Assembly: GCF_900090045.1 (NCBI RefSeq)
Contig: NC_041782.1
Location: forward strand, 2,323,001-2,387,000
DNA length: 64,000 nucleotides
Reading direction: 5' to 3'
From: Plasmodium malariae
Lineage: Eukaryota; Apicomplexa; Aconoidasida; Haemosporida; Plasmodiidae
Shown: piece by piece, positions 1 through 13,129 of the stretch
Layout: each line of letters starts with the position of its first letter
How positions within the stretch are numbered: position 1 is the stretch's first letter
Translations under genes and position numbers: made by a program
The notes under the pieces: generated by a model
Told to the model about the DNA's origin: nothing
Databases searched by the model: none
What the model saw: only the letters and a program-made list of their open reading frames with translations

Positions 1-3000
1 CAGTTCACATATTATATATTATGTTGTACATCAATGCGCATATGAATAAAATGAACTAATCAGATCAATCATTTTTAATAAAAATTTTAATATGTTCATT
101 CGCTTAAAAAGAAGAATAAAAACATTTTTATTTTTCCCGCATAATAAAAATATTATTTTGAAGATAATTAAAAGGCAATTAGCATAATTCAAATATAGTT
201 TAATATTAAATTTTGAAAATATATTTGCAATATTTATTTAATTTTTCATAGAAACTAAATAAATATTTAAAACGAACATTATTATGAGGCACAATATGTA
301 TGGATTATTTAATCCTTTTTATACATTTTCTTTTGTTTAATGATAAATGAACTAAAATATAATTTATTATATCAGTAAATTAAGAAAATATTAGAGAATG
401 TTTTCTTATTTTTTTAAATACATATATAATATATATATATATAAAACATTCAGTGTTTTAAAAATAAAAACGTATAAAATATTGCAATTCGGGAATAAGT
501 TGATTATTAGAATGTTTTAATAAAGTTACAACACATGAAAATTAAGAGAACAATATTAGAAGATATATTGTATATATTAATATAAAAGGAAAGAAGATTT
601 ATTTTCTGTCAATTTTATGCATAAGAGAAAATAAATATTTTATATGTTACATATTACATTTATATTTTATATAATTTCATTTTATTTTTTGTTTTTTTGT
701 TTGTATAACTTGCTGGTTCGCATACTATGCCTTTGTTTTGCTACATAAATAAATTATTTTATTATGCTAATATTAATATAACTTGTTTAAGTGCAAAATA
801 AAAATGCGAATAAAAGTATGTTTTCTTAATGAAGTTTCTTTAGAAAAAAAAATAAAACTTATAATAAAACTTTGTTTTACATTGAATAAAAAAAAATAAT
901 AGTATTGTATATATTTTCAAAAGGTATCATATGTTAATTTTTATTTATTTTGTTCTCATAATTTACTTATTATGTTATATACTTTCTTTGGTTAGAGGTA
1001 TTAACATTTGTAAGATTACCTTATGGTCACTCATGAGTTTACACAGAATTACCTAATAATACAATAATGGACATTGCATAATGTAAATAAAATGCTTTAA
1101 TTATTTTTGTTTAAATATATCTTCCTTAAATACTTTTTTAAAAATTTTTTCTTATTATGTTAGATTATTTATTTTAGATTTCGGTAATCTCCATATGTTA
1201 AATTCCATAAATTATATGCTTCATAATTTCTAATCACAGTCATCATACAATTACCATTAGATAAATAAATTATTTTTATAATCCTCGCTTATTTTTATTT
1301 ATTACTTTAAATATGATATACATCAATATATTAGGTATACCAAGTGAACCCATTAATCCATTAAGTTATTAATGTTTAAGTTAAAAGTTCTTCTCAGTCT
1401 TACCCCTGTTATTGCTCTATTTTTTAGTTTGAAGTTAACTTGAAATGACGATGCTAAAAAAGTTTTCTTTATTTTTGAAAGTATGTAGTGATATACAAAA
1501 TTTATTTTTAGAAAAATGTGCACATAATTATTATGTACTTCACATTTTTTGTGCTCTAAAGAATATAATATTATATGAAAAAATAATACATTCGAAAAAT
1601 ATCCAAATTTAATATTTTTTCCAAAATATCCTTATCTGCTGATCATATATAATATAGTATTATTTATTATCTATTTGTTTAAAATTAAAATATTTAAAAA
1701 AAAAAAGTATCCATTTTTGTTAGCTATTTTGTAAATTCAGTTTAAATGTAAATATTGATATACTTTTGGGATGACCACATTATAATATTACTCAGAAGTT
1801 AAAATAACAGATATATTTAGTGAAATATTAGATATACCATTATTAATATTGTTTTATATACATTTTTGTCGAACATTAATTTGAAAAAATATAAAAAAAA
1901 AAAAAGTAATTTATGAATTTTTTAAATTAGAAAATATGTTTCATGTAACATTTTCTTTAATTGAACGATTGTGTTAAAGGGGTATATTTTCCATATAATT
2001 CATTCATTTAAATTTTCTGTTTCAAATTATATTATGTGGTATTATAAACTACTTTAGTGTATACAATTAAGCGTAAAGAATTCATAAATATTTCATTTAT
2101 TTGTTAAATATTTACTAAGTCAACAAATAGATATATAAAATTATATGCATATACATTTGGTCAAATGAATGCATAAACGAATAAAACACAAATATACCTC
2201 AATTAAATAACATCTATTAATAAATATTTTATATTCCTATATATCTTCTACTAAAGATATATTAATAAAATATATTATTTTACTTCACCTTTTCACCTAT
2301 TGCGAAATTTTTAGTAATTCCTTAGAGGTTTAAGAAATATTTTTTTAAAGTTTAATCGGAGTAATAACCTTTTGTAAATACGTAATAGATATGATGATAA
2401 AAAGACTCGTACTATTACATTTTATATAATCATAAAACATATAAATTATTGCAAAAGTGTTAAATTAATTAATTTATTAACTTTTTAAATTTTAGAATAT
2501 CACTAATAATATATATAATGTATTTTACTTATTAATAGCATAGAGGGAATATAAAGCGCATAATAGGCATTCATACATTTCTTGTAAAATATTTACCCAC
2601 AAAAAAGTATTAATTTAAAATGCATATATATATATATATGCTATTATTCTAAATTTAAAATTCTATAGAATATTGGACAATCAAATTGATAAGCAGTCCA
2701 GGGGATATATTACATTATGCTTATTAATTAACTAATTTTTTGTGTATGGAGAGATAAAATGAAAAATTCTGTATATAAGGATAAATACAAAAATTAAAAC
2801 ACTTGAAGAATAATTAACTAATAGTACTTTAAACATTCCCATAATTAGAATTCTCTAATATGTTTATTTAAACGATGCTAATATATATACATTACGCTCA
2901 CTAGAAATAGGTAAAAAAATAACTCAATCCAAAAATTAATTTAAAAAAAAATAAGGAAATTCCTTATACAATAAAAAACCTAACACATATTATTAACAAA

Positions 3001-4253
3001 ATAAGGCTTTTATTGTTGCTAATTCAATAATCATGGCAAATTTCATGAAATATTCAACATATTTAATGCTACTATTAGTGAAATATCAAAAGAATAGCAG
3101 AGTTCTTAGGAGTATATAAAAAATATGCTTTCCAGCATTTAAGAAAAAATTAATTAATAATATTTAAATAAATAGAAAATATATTTATATTATTCAGTTT
3201 GTATATAGCTTTTATATAGCTTTCGTTTTAAATGCTTTAATATACATATACATATACATATATATATATATATATGTCTTTCCTTAATTATTTTATCACC
3301 TAAGCAGTGAATAACTTAAGTAAATGAAGAACAGATATACATTTTATATAACACTATATGAACATTATCACCTAATGTATTTCTTATACATATTTAACAG
3401 AACATTTTAGACTAGTTGATAATAATAAAACAATTCTTTATAAATTATTCGAATTTCACTAATGATGCGAATTCCTATAAATATATGTTCTACTTACGCC
3501 TTATCTAATTAATATTAGAAATAAGAAAGGGAAATTTTTTAAGTTTTTTTTATTTTAAAGCAAAACATGAATCTATACATAGAAAAATTATAGCTATCTC
3601 CATATAAAGGATATACTGAATTATATAAAAACTGATTATTAAAGTGAATATTACATAATTTGTAAATATTTTACTATTTAACTTGTGTAAATATGATTAT
3701 AATATTCTGAAATGTAATATTATTCTTTATATAAATATTTTTAATTGTATATATTAAATATGTAAACGTCATAATACGAATAATGAGCAAAATTCATTAA
3801 AGTATATATATATATATATATCGCTGGAAAGTAAATTTTTAATTATATTTTAAATCTTTAATAATTTAAACTAAGAATTAAAGTACAGAATATATACTTA
3901 TATTACAAGAAATATAAAATTATATAAAGACAATTTTTTAATAATAAATGCAAAAAAATATAAAAAATTCATATATATTAGATAATTGTATTGGTGGCAT
4001 ACATTTTTTTACAATTGAATATATAAAATTATATTTTCTTTCAGATTACTAAAATAAATTTATAGAATTAAATTTTTGCAATAAATAAATGTTTCTCACT
4101 TTTTACTAGACTTAGATTAATTTATGAGATAGTTTTATGTATATTAATTTAAAACAGTTGTATTCTCCAACGAAGCAGAATGAAATATGAAAACAATTTT
4201 ACTAGTAATACAAATATATAATGGATTATAATATGAAATAGTAAGAGACATAA
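1..4253. other. non-coding AT-rich subtelomeric DNA
   Basis: No open frame with protein-like composition was found on either strand. The stretch holds A and T tracts and TA microsatellites, for example about 3802-3821. No telomeric repeat of the Plasmodium type is visible, so the left edge is not the chromosome end itself. Confidence 0.6.
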
Positions 4254-5073
4254 TTATTTTTGGCTTTTTCGGAATTTAAAATACAAAATAAAAATCGTAG
4301 TTAACGGAAAAAACATCAGTGCTATAATTATAGTAAGGAAAAACAAAATTGCAGAATTTACTGGATGTTTATTCTGATAGCTTATAATAGCATTAATTTT
4401 ATCTTCATTAATAATACAATTACGTTTATTACTTGAGCTGATGTTATTTATGTATGAATCATTCTCTGAGTATAACTTTTTTAAAGATTTGTGTAGGTTT
4501 TTATTGCTCTGAATATTATTATAATGTCTTAATAGAGGAGAGTTGTCTTTTAAATTATGCTTAACGTTAAAAGCTCCAATATTTTGAGGTTTTTTACGTG
4601 GCATAAAATAATTCAATTCTTCTTGATACGAATCACTACATATTGATTCATTATCTTCTTTATGAGAAAAGTTATTTTGCTTTAATGCATATGGTTTTTT
4701 TTCAAATGATGCAGTACTTTTTCCTTTTAAATCATATATTTTTTCTTTTAAACATTTATGTTTATCTTCCAGCGGAGCTCTTATTTCACTGCTTAACATT
4801 CTGCTATATTTAATATTTAATATGTTATTTCTGTTCAGTTCCTTGTTCCGAGTTTTATCGCAGATATTTGAATAAAAATATAAGTTCATATTAAATATTT
4901 AAAAAATGTATATTTATATATTATATGAATAAAATATTCCTCTCATATAAAAACATAAAATAAAAAAGAAAAAGGAAAAAAATTAAGTGTAATAACTACG
5001 ATACCTCGTCAGAATATTTGAATATCCATATTAGACAGAAAAAAATAAAGGCTCTAATAAAAAAAATGATCAT
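4254..5073 (-). CDS. Plasmodium exported protein, two exons, family not recognised
   Basis: This is the only well-supported minus-strand gene. Exon 1 (5073 down to 5005) encodes 23 residues beginning MIIFFIRAFIFF, a hydrophobic leader with the LIW motif seen in the leaders of the other genes. The donor is GTATCG. The only in-frame acceptor I can find is AAG before 4841, giving a 163 bp phase-0 intron and exon 2 at 4841-4254. The product is about 218 aa. An export-motif-like RMLSS followed by E sits at residues 37-42, so it does not fit RxLxE exactly. The middle is hydrophilic and Lys/Asn/Ser-rich, and a hydrophobic segment at about 185-210 precedes a basic FKFRKSQK tail. It has one long hydrophobic stretch, not the usual two helices, and no fam-l or fam-m signature. 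The acceptor has a poor pyrimidine tract, so the 5' edge of exon 2 is uncertain. A role in the infected red cell is inference. Confidence 0.78.
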
Positions 5074-7880
5074 TTGTGTATTTTGTTTTATAATGGATAT
5101 ATTTAAAGTTGTAAAAGCGTATATATTATTTTACTAGATATATTTAATATTTTTCAAAAAAAATAAGTACACGAATAACTTAGAACTTGACTCAATTATT
5201 TTATATTTTGTCGATATAACAATTCTTTAGATTTGTTTTTAAAATAAATATAAATGTAGTACTTAATGAAGTACAATAAAAAAGTTATAATTAAAAAAAA
5301 TATTTTCGTAAAAGCTATAATTAAAATACTATTAAATAATATTATTCAAATAAAACAAATAAAAAAGTATTTAATGAGTACGTTACGGAAATAATTGTGT
5401 TAATATTATAATTCACTATACAAAATTTTATTTCGAAAAACAACTACATATTTATATACATAATATATATTGATAAAATATTGCTTTAATGAGGATATAA
5501 TACATTAAAAAAATTCTAGAAATAAAATTTGTATTAGAATATATTCAGAAAATATTCTTAGAACAGTTATATTTAGATCTATTGTTAAAAAATATATTGT
5601 AAAATTTTATTAAAAAATATCTACTATCTTGTAATTATTTTTGAAAATATTTTTTATAAAAATTATTAATTAAAAAACAGAAGGAATATATATAGCAGTA
5701 ACAAAATTATAATATATTATACTTACATTTATATTATATATAGCATTATATTTGGATATAATTTGATATATCATAATTATTAAATGCTTATTTGATAAAA
5801 AATATTATTGCTTTACATATACATAGTTATATTTTTATATTATATAAGATATATGAAAATTTTATTTATTATAATATCTTCAATCTTGCTGTAATCTGTG
5901 CGGATAATGTATATTTATATTTTAAATCAATAATTCCAATAATATAGTTATAAAAATGTATATTAAAACAATAATATTTGAGGGGTTATTATACCTTATT
6001 TTATAAAATTTTCAATAATAAATAATATATGATAAATTAAAAACAATAATAATTAAATTAAAATTTTATTATTAAAAGTATACATTTTAATTTTTAACAT
6101 TTTACTAGTATTATTTGCGTACATTATTTTTTTTTATTTCAAGCTTTTTTTTTTTATGCACTAAGGGTATTTGTTTTCATTTAATATTATATTTATTATT
6201 TCATTTCGAAGACTTCATTCAAAAATATTGGTAAAGTGGAATATTGTTTAACTATATTACAACAAAATCTTTGAATAAGGATTTTTTATTAGATAAGATG
6301 AAAATTATCAGAAAAAAAAAAAGAGTATAATGAAAGAGTTTTATTTTGGATTTATATGAAATATTTTATTTATTTATTATTATTTGTTTTTAGCTTTTGA
6401 TATATGTTTACTATAACGTATATAAAATAATATTTATAACATATAAAAAAAATTTTTAAATGAAATTTCATAAAGTTAAAATTAAGAAGGCTTCAAAATA
6501 AAAGAGCAAATAAAATTTCGAATTGTGCTATTATATGTAATGTGATGCTGATGGACATGTTCACGATAAAAAAAAAAAAACTAAAAGAATCTTTCCCATT
6601 TTACTTTATATTTATATTATATATATATATATAATTAATAAAAAAAATGTAAATAAAATATTTGATATTATATATAACAAATTAATATCAATTCTTTTTT
6701 ATTAAAGAAATTTATAGTGAAAGTACTTATCTTTGTATAAAGGTAAGTAAAAAGAAAAAAAAGAATAAGTGTCATTGTTAATTTTTTAATTATTCTACGC
6801 TTACCATTTTATATTATTTTATTAAGTTTATGTATTTGTTAATTATAGAATAATTAGTTTAATATTAAAAAAAACTTAAATTCACAGTTTTATGTATGTG
6901 CATGTATTTCTTTATTTATAAAGAAGAAAAATAAAATAAAATAAAATAAAACAAAGAAGCAAATAATAAAATGGATACAATTATACTTTATTTCTAAAAT
7001 AGAACCTAAAAAGAAAACTTTAATTATGATCATGTGATATTTAAAATATATAAAATAGAAATAATTAATATGTGTATTAAATAATATAATTTTATTTATC
7101 ATTTAAATATTCTTTAAAAATATGAGTATTCCATGCAATATTTACACCAGAAATAAGTAGAAAATGTTGCTTAGTTGTATTATTTCGATGGATAAATTAT
7201 TTTGTTTGTAGAGGAATTATAACATTATACTATAGTTACATCAAATATCAGTAGAAATAGTGATATTCTTGTATTTCAAAAATCATGGTTTATTTCTGAA
7301 AAAAAATAAAACAAAACAAAATAGACATGAAAATGAAATTTTTAAAATATATATTTTTTAATTTTAGCTGAAGTTATTTTTTATTTATGTTTTTCATTTT
7401 TCATGTATAAAGGTAATTTTTTTATTCCAGAAATTATGTATTTTAGAAAAATAAACTTTCTAATAAATTTTGGATTAGTTCCTGCACTAATTTGTATAGA
7501 TTATATTAAAAATATATGAAGCGGATATTAAGTAAAAATATAAAGAAATATTACTATATAATTATTGTATTTTTCTTCTTTACCTTATCATTTAAAACGA
7601 AATGTGTACATATATATATATGTATAGTTAAATAATTAATATCTATAAACTAAAATATATGATTAAAATGTTAGAAGAGTTTAAATAAAAACTTTTAATT
7701 AAATAGAATTATGATCATTATAATGAACAGTTTCTTTTATACTAAATTTATGTGTAATATGGAAAAATCTCACGAAAAAAAAAATCAAGTTCCTTCTTAA
7801 CATAAAAATTTATTAATTTGTCCATTGTATATGAAGTTGTGATTGTAATAATAATATGATATAGTATAATTGAAATATTA
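5074..7880. other. non-coding AT-rich intergenic DNA
   Basis: This is the upstream region of the minus-strand gene on one side and of the decayed relic on the other. It has A/T tracts only. The open frame at 6890-7102 (minus) is Phe/Ile/Tyr-rich low complexity and is not believed. Confidence 0.55.
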
Positions 7881-8639
7881 ATGCTTTGTTTTATTCTTTT
7901 TGTTTATTATTTTTTGTTTTTTTATTTTTGCTCTTGTTTGCTTAATTTTTGTAAGCAGAATTTTCTTATTATGAGGTAAAATACATTATGAATTTATAAA
8001 ATATATTTTTAAGTCTTATTTTTATTTCCAGATTAGAAAAACGATAAACCAGGGGAACAATAGGAACTATTCAATAGATTACAAAAATATTATATTAATA
8101 GAAAAATACATGAGGGAAAATGAAGCAAAAAATGAAATTTTGAAAAGACAGACATCTGAATATGATTAATATGGAAATAAAGAAAACGAAGAAAAGGAAA
8201 AAAAAAAAAAATAAATAGGAAAAATAAACCTACATTAGAAAAGATTATATTAAACGATAATTTAAAGAATATAGAAGGACTAATTAAATTAAAACATATA
8301 AGGAAAAACTTAAATAAAAATATAAAAAATTAAAACACAAATTAAGGGCTGTAAATCGGAATAGATTTATTACTGAAAAAATAAGTTATACTTTAAAATC
8401 CTTCAGAAAATATAGAAAATATATTTTTAATATTGTGCATTGGATGTACCGTGCTATAAAGATAAAAATAAAAAAGACCAAAATTTAATTAAAATGTTTA
8501 TAATAAAATACATTTATGCGATTTACAAATATTACTTGCTGAAACACTTTTGATATTATTAATCTTGTTTCTTTGTTTCAAAAAGACACTTTATAAAGTT
8601 ATCATTTTTGCTAGTATATGTCATGTAACATTTACATAA
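7881..8639 (+). pseudogene. decayed two-exon coding relic with C-terminal membrane segment
   Basis: A possible leader exon starts at 7881 (MLCFILFVYYFLFF...), with donor-like GT at 7951 or 7976. A TTTCCAG acceptor ends at 8031. From 8032 an Asn/Lys/Glu-rich frame runs 45 codons (IRKTINQGNNRNYSIDYKN...) to a stop at 8167. Coding composition then continues in another frame (about 8214-8330, TLEKIILNDNLKNIEGL), a third (8333-8488, containing KSFRKYRKYIFNIVHWMY) and back to the second (8508-8639), which ends in a hydrophobic segment LLILLILFLCFKKTLYK. Leader, hydrophilic body and terminal membrane segment resemble the exported-protein genes, but no family motif was recognised. Frame changes sit in or near A runs such as 8200-8211. 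The leader and exon 2 phases do not match, which fits decay. Confidence 0.4.
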
Positions 8640-11195
8640 CTTTACTAGAACATTAAAATAGGATGTCATCAAAAAGAAGAGTTAGCTTTATTTTTAAGCA
8701 TAATATATTTCAGAAAAAAGTTATTTATTACATAGTTTAAAACAACATATAGTACTCTTACTAATAATACATCGTGAATGTATATTCAGAAAATATGTAA
8801 CCATTATAAAATCACCAAGATATACTTAAATGTTTTGATGTACAGTAAGATGATTAATGTGAATTATAAAATTTTAATATATTCTGATATATTATCTTCC
8901 TATTTGTTTTATATAGTATTTTTTTAAAATGCGTTAATGATGTTTTATATATATATGTATGCATTTAATAATAATAATCATTTATGATATATATATTTAT
9001 TTAGTAACAACATGAATATATCGAGAATAAGATTAAATTATTTATATATGATACGTATATTTGGATAAATATGAGTAATTAATTTAAAATGGCGCTAATA
9101 TTTTTACTGGATATAAAAATTAAAAAAAAATATATAGGAAAAAATTAGTTTTGCTAAAAATAAACATCTCAATTAGTTACATGAGTATACGGAAATCTTT
9201 TATTAAATAAAAAGTTATATTTATGAATAATTCGTATCATTATGTATTTCTCATAATATACAGCACTATTAATTAAAATACGCTTTTATATTTTTTTGTA
9301 GAAATGGAAATATGTAATATTCGAAAATTAAGAGTAAGTGAAATAATGGAATATGTTATGGCTATGAACCAATTATGCTTCCAAATACATTATATTTATA
9401 ATATATATAAATATATATCCAACATGTATATAAAAGCATAAAATAAAAGAATAATTATCTTATTTTATTATGTTCAGTGCCACAGGATAGCATGAATAAC
9501 ATGGCATAATTAAAAATATAATATGATTTTTATTTTAATTTATAATTTATTTTTTAGAACAGTAATATAATTTGTCATATTAATAAGAATTTACTATTGC
9601 ATAATAAAAAAATATATTTAATATATAATATTTTTGGTTTTTTTATGTTTATTTCATAAAAATCTAATTTATTTCATTTAGATTTGTATCATTTTTTTAA
9701 TACAATATATTATTTTGCGTAGTAATAATTTATATATAAATAAAATATAAACCAATATTTCTTTCATTTATAGAATATTCAAGAAAAAAAACTATATATC
9801 GAATATTCTTCTAAATTATAATATATTATCCTTAACATTTCGTAACGATAATATCTTATATCGTGGGTAATTTTATTTAAAATTCTTTTATATTATCATA
9901 ATTATTAGAGGTATTTGTATACAATGTTTACTTTTATATATTTTTTTTTTTTTAAATATGCATATTTTAGTCGATGATATAAATTTTTTTATTTTTGGAA
10001 AAAAAAAATAGAAAATAACGAAAATAAATGAACTCTTATTTTTAGAAAATTTACTTTTAGTAATAATAAATAAAATATATTTATATAAATTATATAGTAA
10101 TTATTAGGTTCTATTTATAATTATTAAGTATAAAATTATAAAACCACTAATTTGGATTTACCCATTAAATATATCTATCATAAATTTTGTTTTTTTTGCA
10201 TCATAAAAGAATGAATTTATAAATATTGAAAGAATAGGTATGTTAAATATATATCATCTATAATTATTTTCTAAATTGGGATTATATATCATTACAATTA
10301 AGTGAAAAATTAAAAATATTTATCAATTTATTATTGTTCTTTATTATTGTGTTAATTAATAATTAAAATATTTAATTAAATTTATATTAAACTGAAAATT
10401 AATATGTAAATATAGTATAATGTTTTTTAATTATTATGTCATTAAAATACTAAATAAATGAATCAAATTTAATCACATATTAAAAGATAATATGCAAAAG
10501 TCCTTTTTTTTACATACGTATAGAAGTGAATTTCAAAAAATGTGACATATATCTACAAAAATTTAAATCGACATTAAAAAAAATTAAAACAAATCTATAT
10601 ATTATACAACGGTTTCATCATGTATATGTATATATTTATGCAATGGAGATATATCTTAATGTTGTCTATAAATGTTTTAAGTTTTCATTTTATTTTTAGG
10701 AATATATAAATATACATAGAATTTATATTAACTGTTAGTAAATTTTTCGTATATATAATTTATATTTTTTTTAATAAAATAAAAGTAAAAATATAAGAAT
10801 TTTTTTCATATGCAATGAATAAGTATAATATTAATTTTTAATTTATTTTTCAAAGGTCAGTTGTCGGACTATTTCTAAGAAAAAGTCAATATATATACAT
10901 GTTAATTTAATTTTAGTAGTAACTAAAAGTATGGAATTATTAATTTTGTGTGGTACTCTTCTTTTCCAATAAGTATTAGGATACCAATATTTATTAATTT
11001 ATTTTTTTATATAAGTAATTTTGATTTAATTATACTTTATAAATATTGCTATAATATATATACTGAAGTAAATGAATGAAATAATAATTTTTTTTATTTT
11101 TATTGTTCATAAAATTATATAAACATATTTTCTAATTTAAATTATTCTGATATTTGCACATATTATACAAGTTTTAATTTTTTTATTTTTTAATG

Positions 11196-11197
<2 letters not shown>

Positions 11198-11233
<36 letters not shown>
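11198..11233. repeat. TA dinucleotide microsatellite
   Basis: An uninterrupted TA run of about 36 bp, the longest such run noticed in the window. It lies about 0.9 kb upstream of the fam-l pseudogene. Confidence 0.95.
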
Positions 11234-11236
<3 letters not shown>

Positions 11237-11654
11237 TTAATTAAAAGTAGTAGTAATTAGATACATTCACTTACAAGCATTCTTTTTAGAAATAATGATA
11301 TAATTTAAACCTTAATAAAAACTATAATTTTCAAGAATAATTATAGAAAAGTAAAAAATCACTCTTTCTATACACTTAAAACATTTATTTTTACTTATGA
11401 TATGTAGTATATTAGTAAAAAGTTTTTTGAAATATATAAAAGATAATATAGGAATGAAAATGCCTATGTAATAACTAATGTAAATGCTATAAATAATATA
11501 ATACCTATAATTACAAGTAGTATTATTTTCTACATTTATTATTAATATTATAATTTTGTTATAATAATCAATATTATATTAGCTATAAAATTTTTTTCCA
11601 AGTATAATGTATATAATAAGTATTAATAAGAAAACATTTTAAATATTAGAAATT

Positions 11655-11720
11655 ATGTTATAAATATGCATAGCAGTGTATTATTTCAATTCTCTACACT
11701 ATAACAAGGAAATACATCAA
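11655..11720 (+). repeat. shared 5' block upstream of fam-l pseudogene
   Basis: It carries the words CAGTGTATTAT and TCTCTACACT, matching blocks placed about 400-420 bp before the start codons of other genes in the array. The distance to the ancestral start at 12098 is about 406 bp. It may be promoter sequence or simply part of the duplicated unit. Confidence 0.5.
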
Positions 11721-12097
11721 AAAATTAAAAAATGATATATATATATACATATTTTATTCTAAAAGTAATCAAAAAACAAGTTATTTAATTAATTTGTTAT
11801 ATTAAATAAATAAATAATGTATTTTGAATATTTTTCAATATTTTAATTTATATTATTTTAGTAAATTTTAATTTTTCGTATATAACATTAAGATAAAAAA
11901 TTTTACATTATCTTTCCAAAGTTAATTTTCAGTCAATTCGTTGTAAAAAAACTAGAGTTATATATATTTTATTTCATTTTTATGAAAATAGAAAAAAGTT
12001 AAATAAATAATTATATTGTTTTTCGTCATTAGTAGTGTATTTTATTATTTCTAACTGATTATATAATTAATATATTACATTATTAAGATTATACAAC

Positions 12098-13129
12098 AAG
12101 AAACAAAATATTACGATACTTTTATTTATTAAAATTTTCGTGTTTATCCTTTCAACTTAGATATATCATTTTAACAAAGATTTGGTATAATAATATTATT
12201 TAACCATATTTTACATATTTCTATATTTGATTTTTTATGTTTGTTAATAATATTTTTTTATGATGATATCATTTATCTTTAAATTACACATGTTATCTTC
12301 ATTTTTTCAGTGTACTTATAATATATATTGGGGGAAGAAATGCATCCTTATTAGAAAATTAGGTATAAGAACTTGCAGATTATTAGCAGAATGCAAGAGA
12401 TATAATGATCCTTTTATTAGAGATTTTATAGAAGATATACCACATAAAGAAGCGTGAGAAAAAAAAGATATATATTATAATAAAAAAGGCATTATGAAAA
12501 AGAAAAAACAAACGTACAGAAATACATTAAATTATGCTAGTGAGAACAAAAAGGATACAAAAAATAAATTTTGTTTATTTGAAACAAAATAATATACTCA
12601 TTTAAAGAAAAAAATATTTAAAGAACTAGACTATATGAATTTTCTTAAAAATAACAAAGCAGTGAGTGATAGGATTTATGAAAAAATAATATTTAAAAAG
12701 TGCGGACTACAGGTTCTTTTACCTTTCTTGCTGTTTTTGTATTTCTTGATAGTATTCATAGTAGAATTAGCATTAGTATAGTCAGGTAAAGATTGTTTAT
12801 TGTCTTACTTCGGTTTGAAAAAAACTCATTTAGAAAAATTAGTGAATGAGCGTGAGAGAGCATTATATACACTTGTAAGTGTGTTGAAAAAGATAACTGA
12901 TTTTTGGAAGTACTCGGAAATTTTGGATTCTTGGCCAACATGTACGTTGTACAGTGATACAACAGTTACTGATGCGTGCATATTAGGTCAAGTGTTCCGT
13001 ATTTTAATATATATGGTACCGTTCGTTATATTAGGTATCACAATTATATCGTGAGTTTTTCATTATCATAAAAACGCTAAGAAATATGAAAAAATTAAGT
13101 TCAGAAAAAGTAAAATATGTAGTAAATAA
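12098..13129 (+). pseudogene. fam-l: fam-l pseudogene (start lost, five in-frame stops)
   Basis: The family start codon position (12098) reads AAG, not ATG. Leader exon 12098-12184 is otherwise intact except that Trp21 (TGG) is TAG at 12158. The donor GTATAATAAT and the acceptor TTTTTTCAG ending at 12310 are preserved. Exon 2 stays in one frame from 12311 almost to the end, with stops TGA 12455, TAA 12590, TAG 12779 and TGA 13052. Frame content is clearly fam-l: RLLAE (a full RxLxE export motif, Arg at residue 52), FKELDYMNFLKNNKAVSD, a first TM segment after LQVLLPF, a second around VPFVILGITIIS, and the tail KKYEKIKFRK. At the very end one base seems to be missing before the normal stop, so the frame runs on to TAA at 13127. 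It cannot make a full protein. Decay has been mainly by substitution. Confidence 0.87.

Larger units (their letters stand above)
8640..12097. other. non-coding AT-rich intergenic DNA
   Basis: No convincing coding sequence. It holds a long TA microsatellite at 11198-11233 and, near 11655-11720, the 5' block shared with other genes of the array, upstream of the fam-l pseudogene. Confidence 0.55.

Noticed and set aside
6890..7102. 70-codon minus-strand open frame
   Set aside because: Almost only Phe, Ile, Tyr, Asn and Lys with poly-Phe; typical of T-rich non-coding DNA and without splice or motif support.
12756..12962. Minus-strand frame over the fam-l pseudogene
   Set aside because: Antisense shadow of the pseudogene's second exon.
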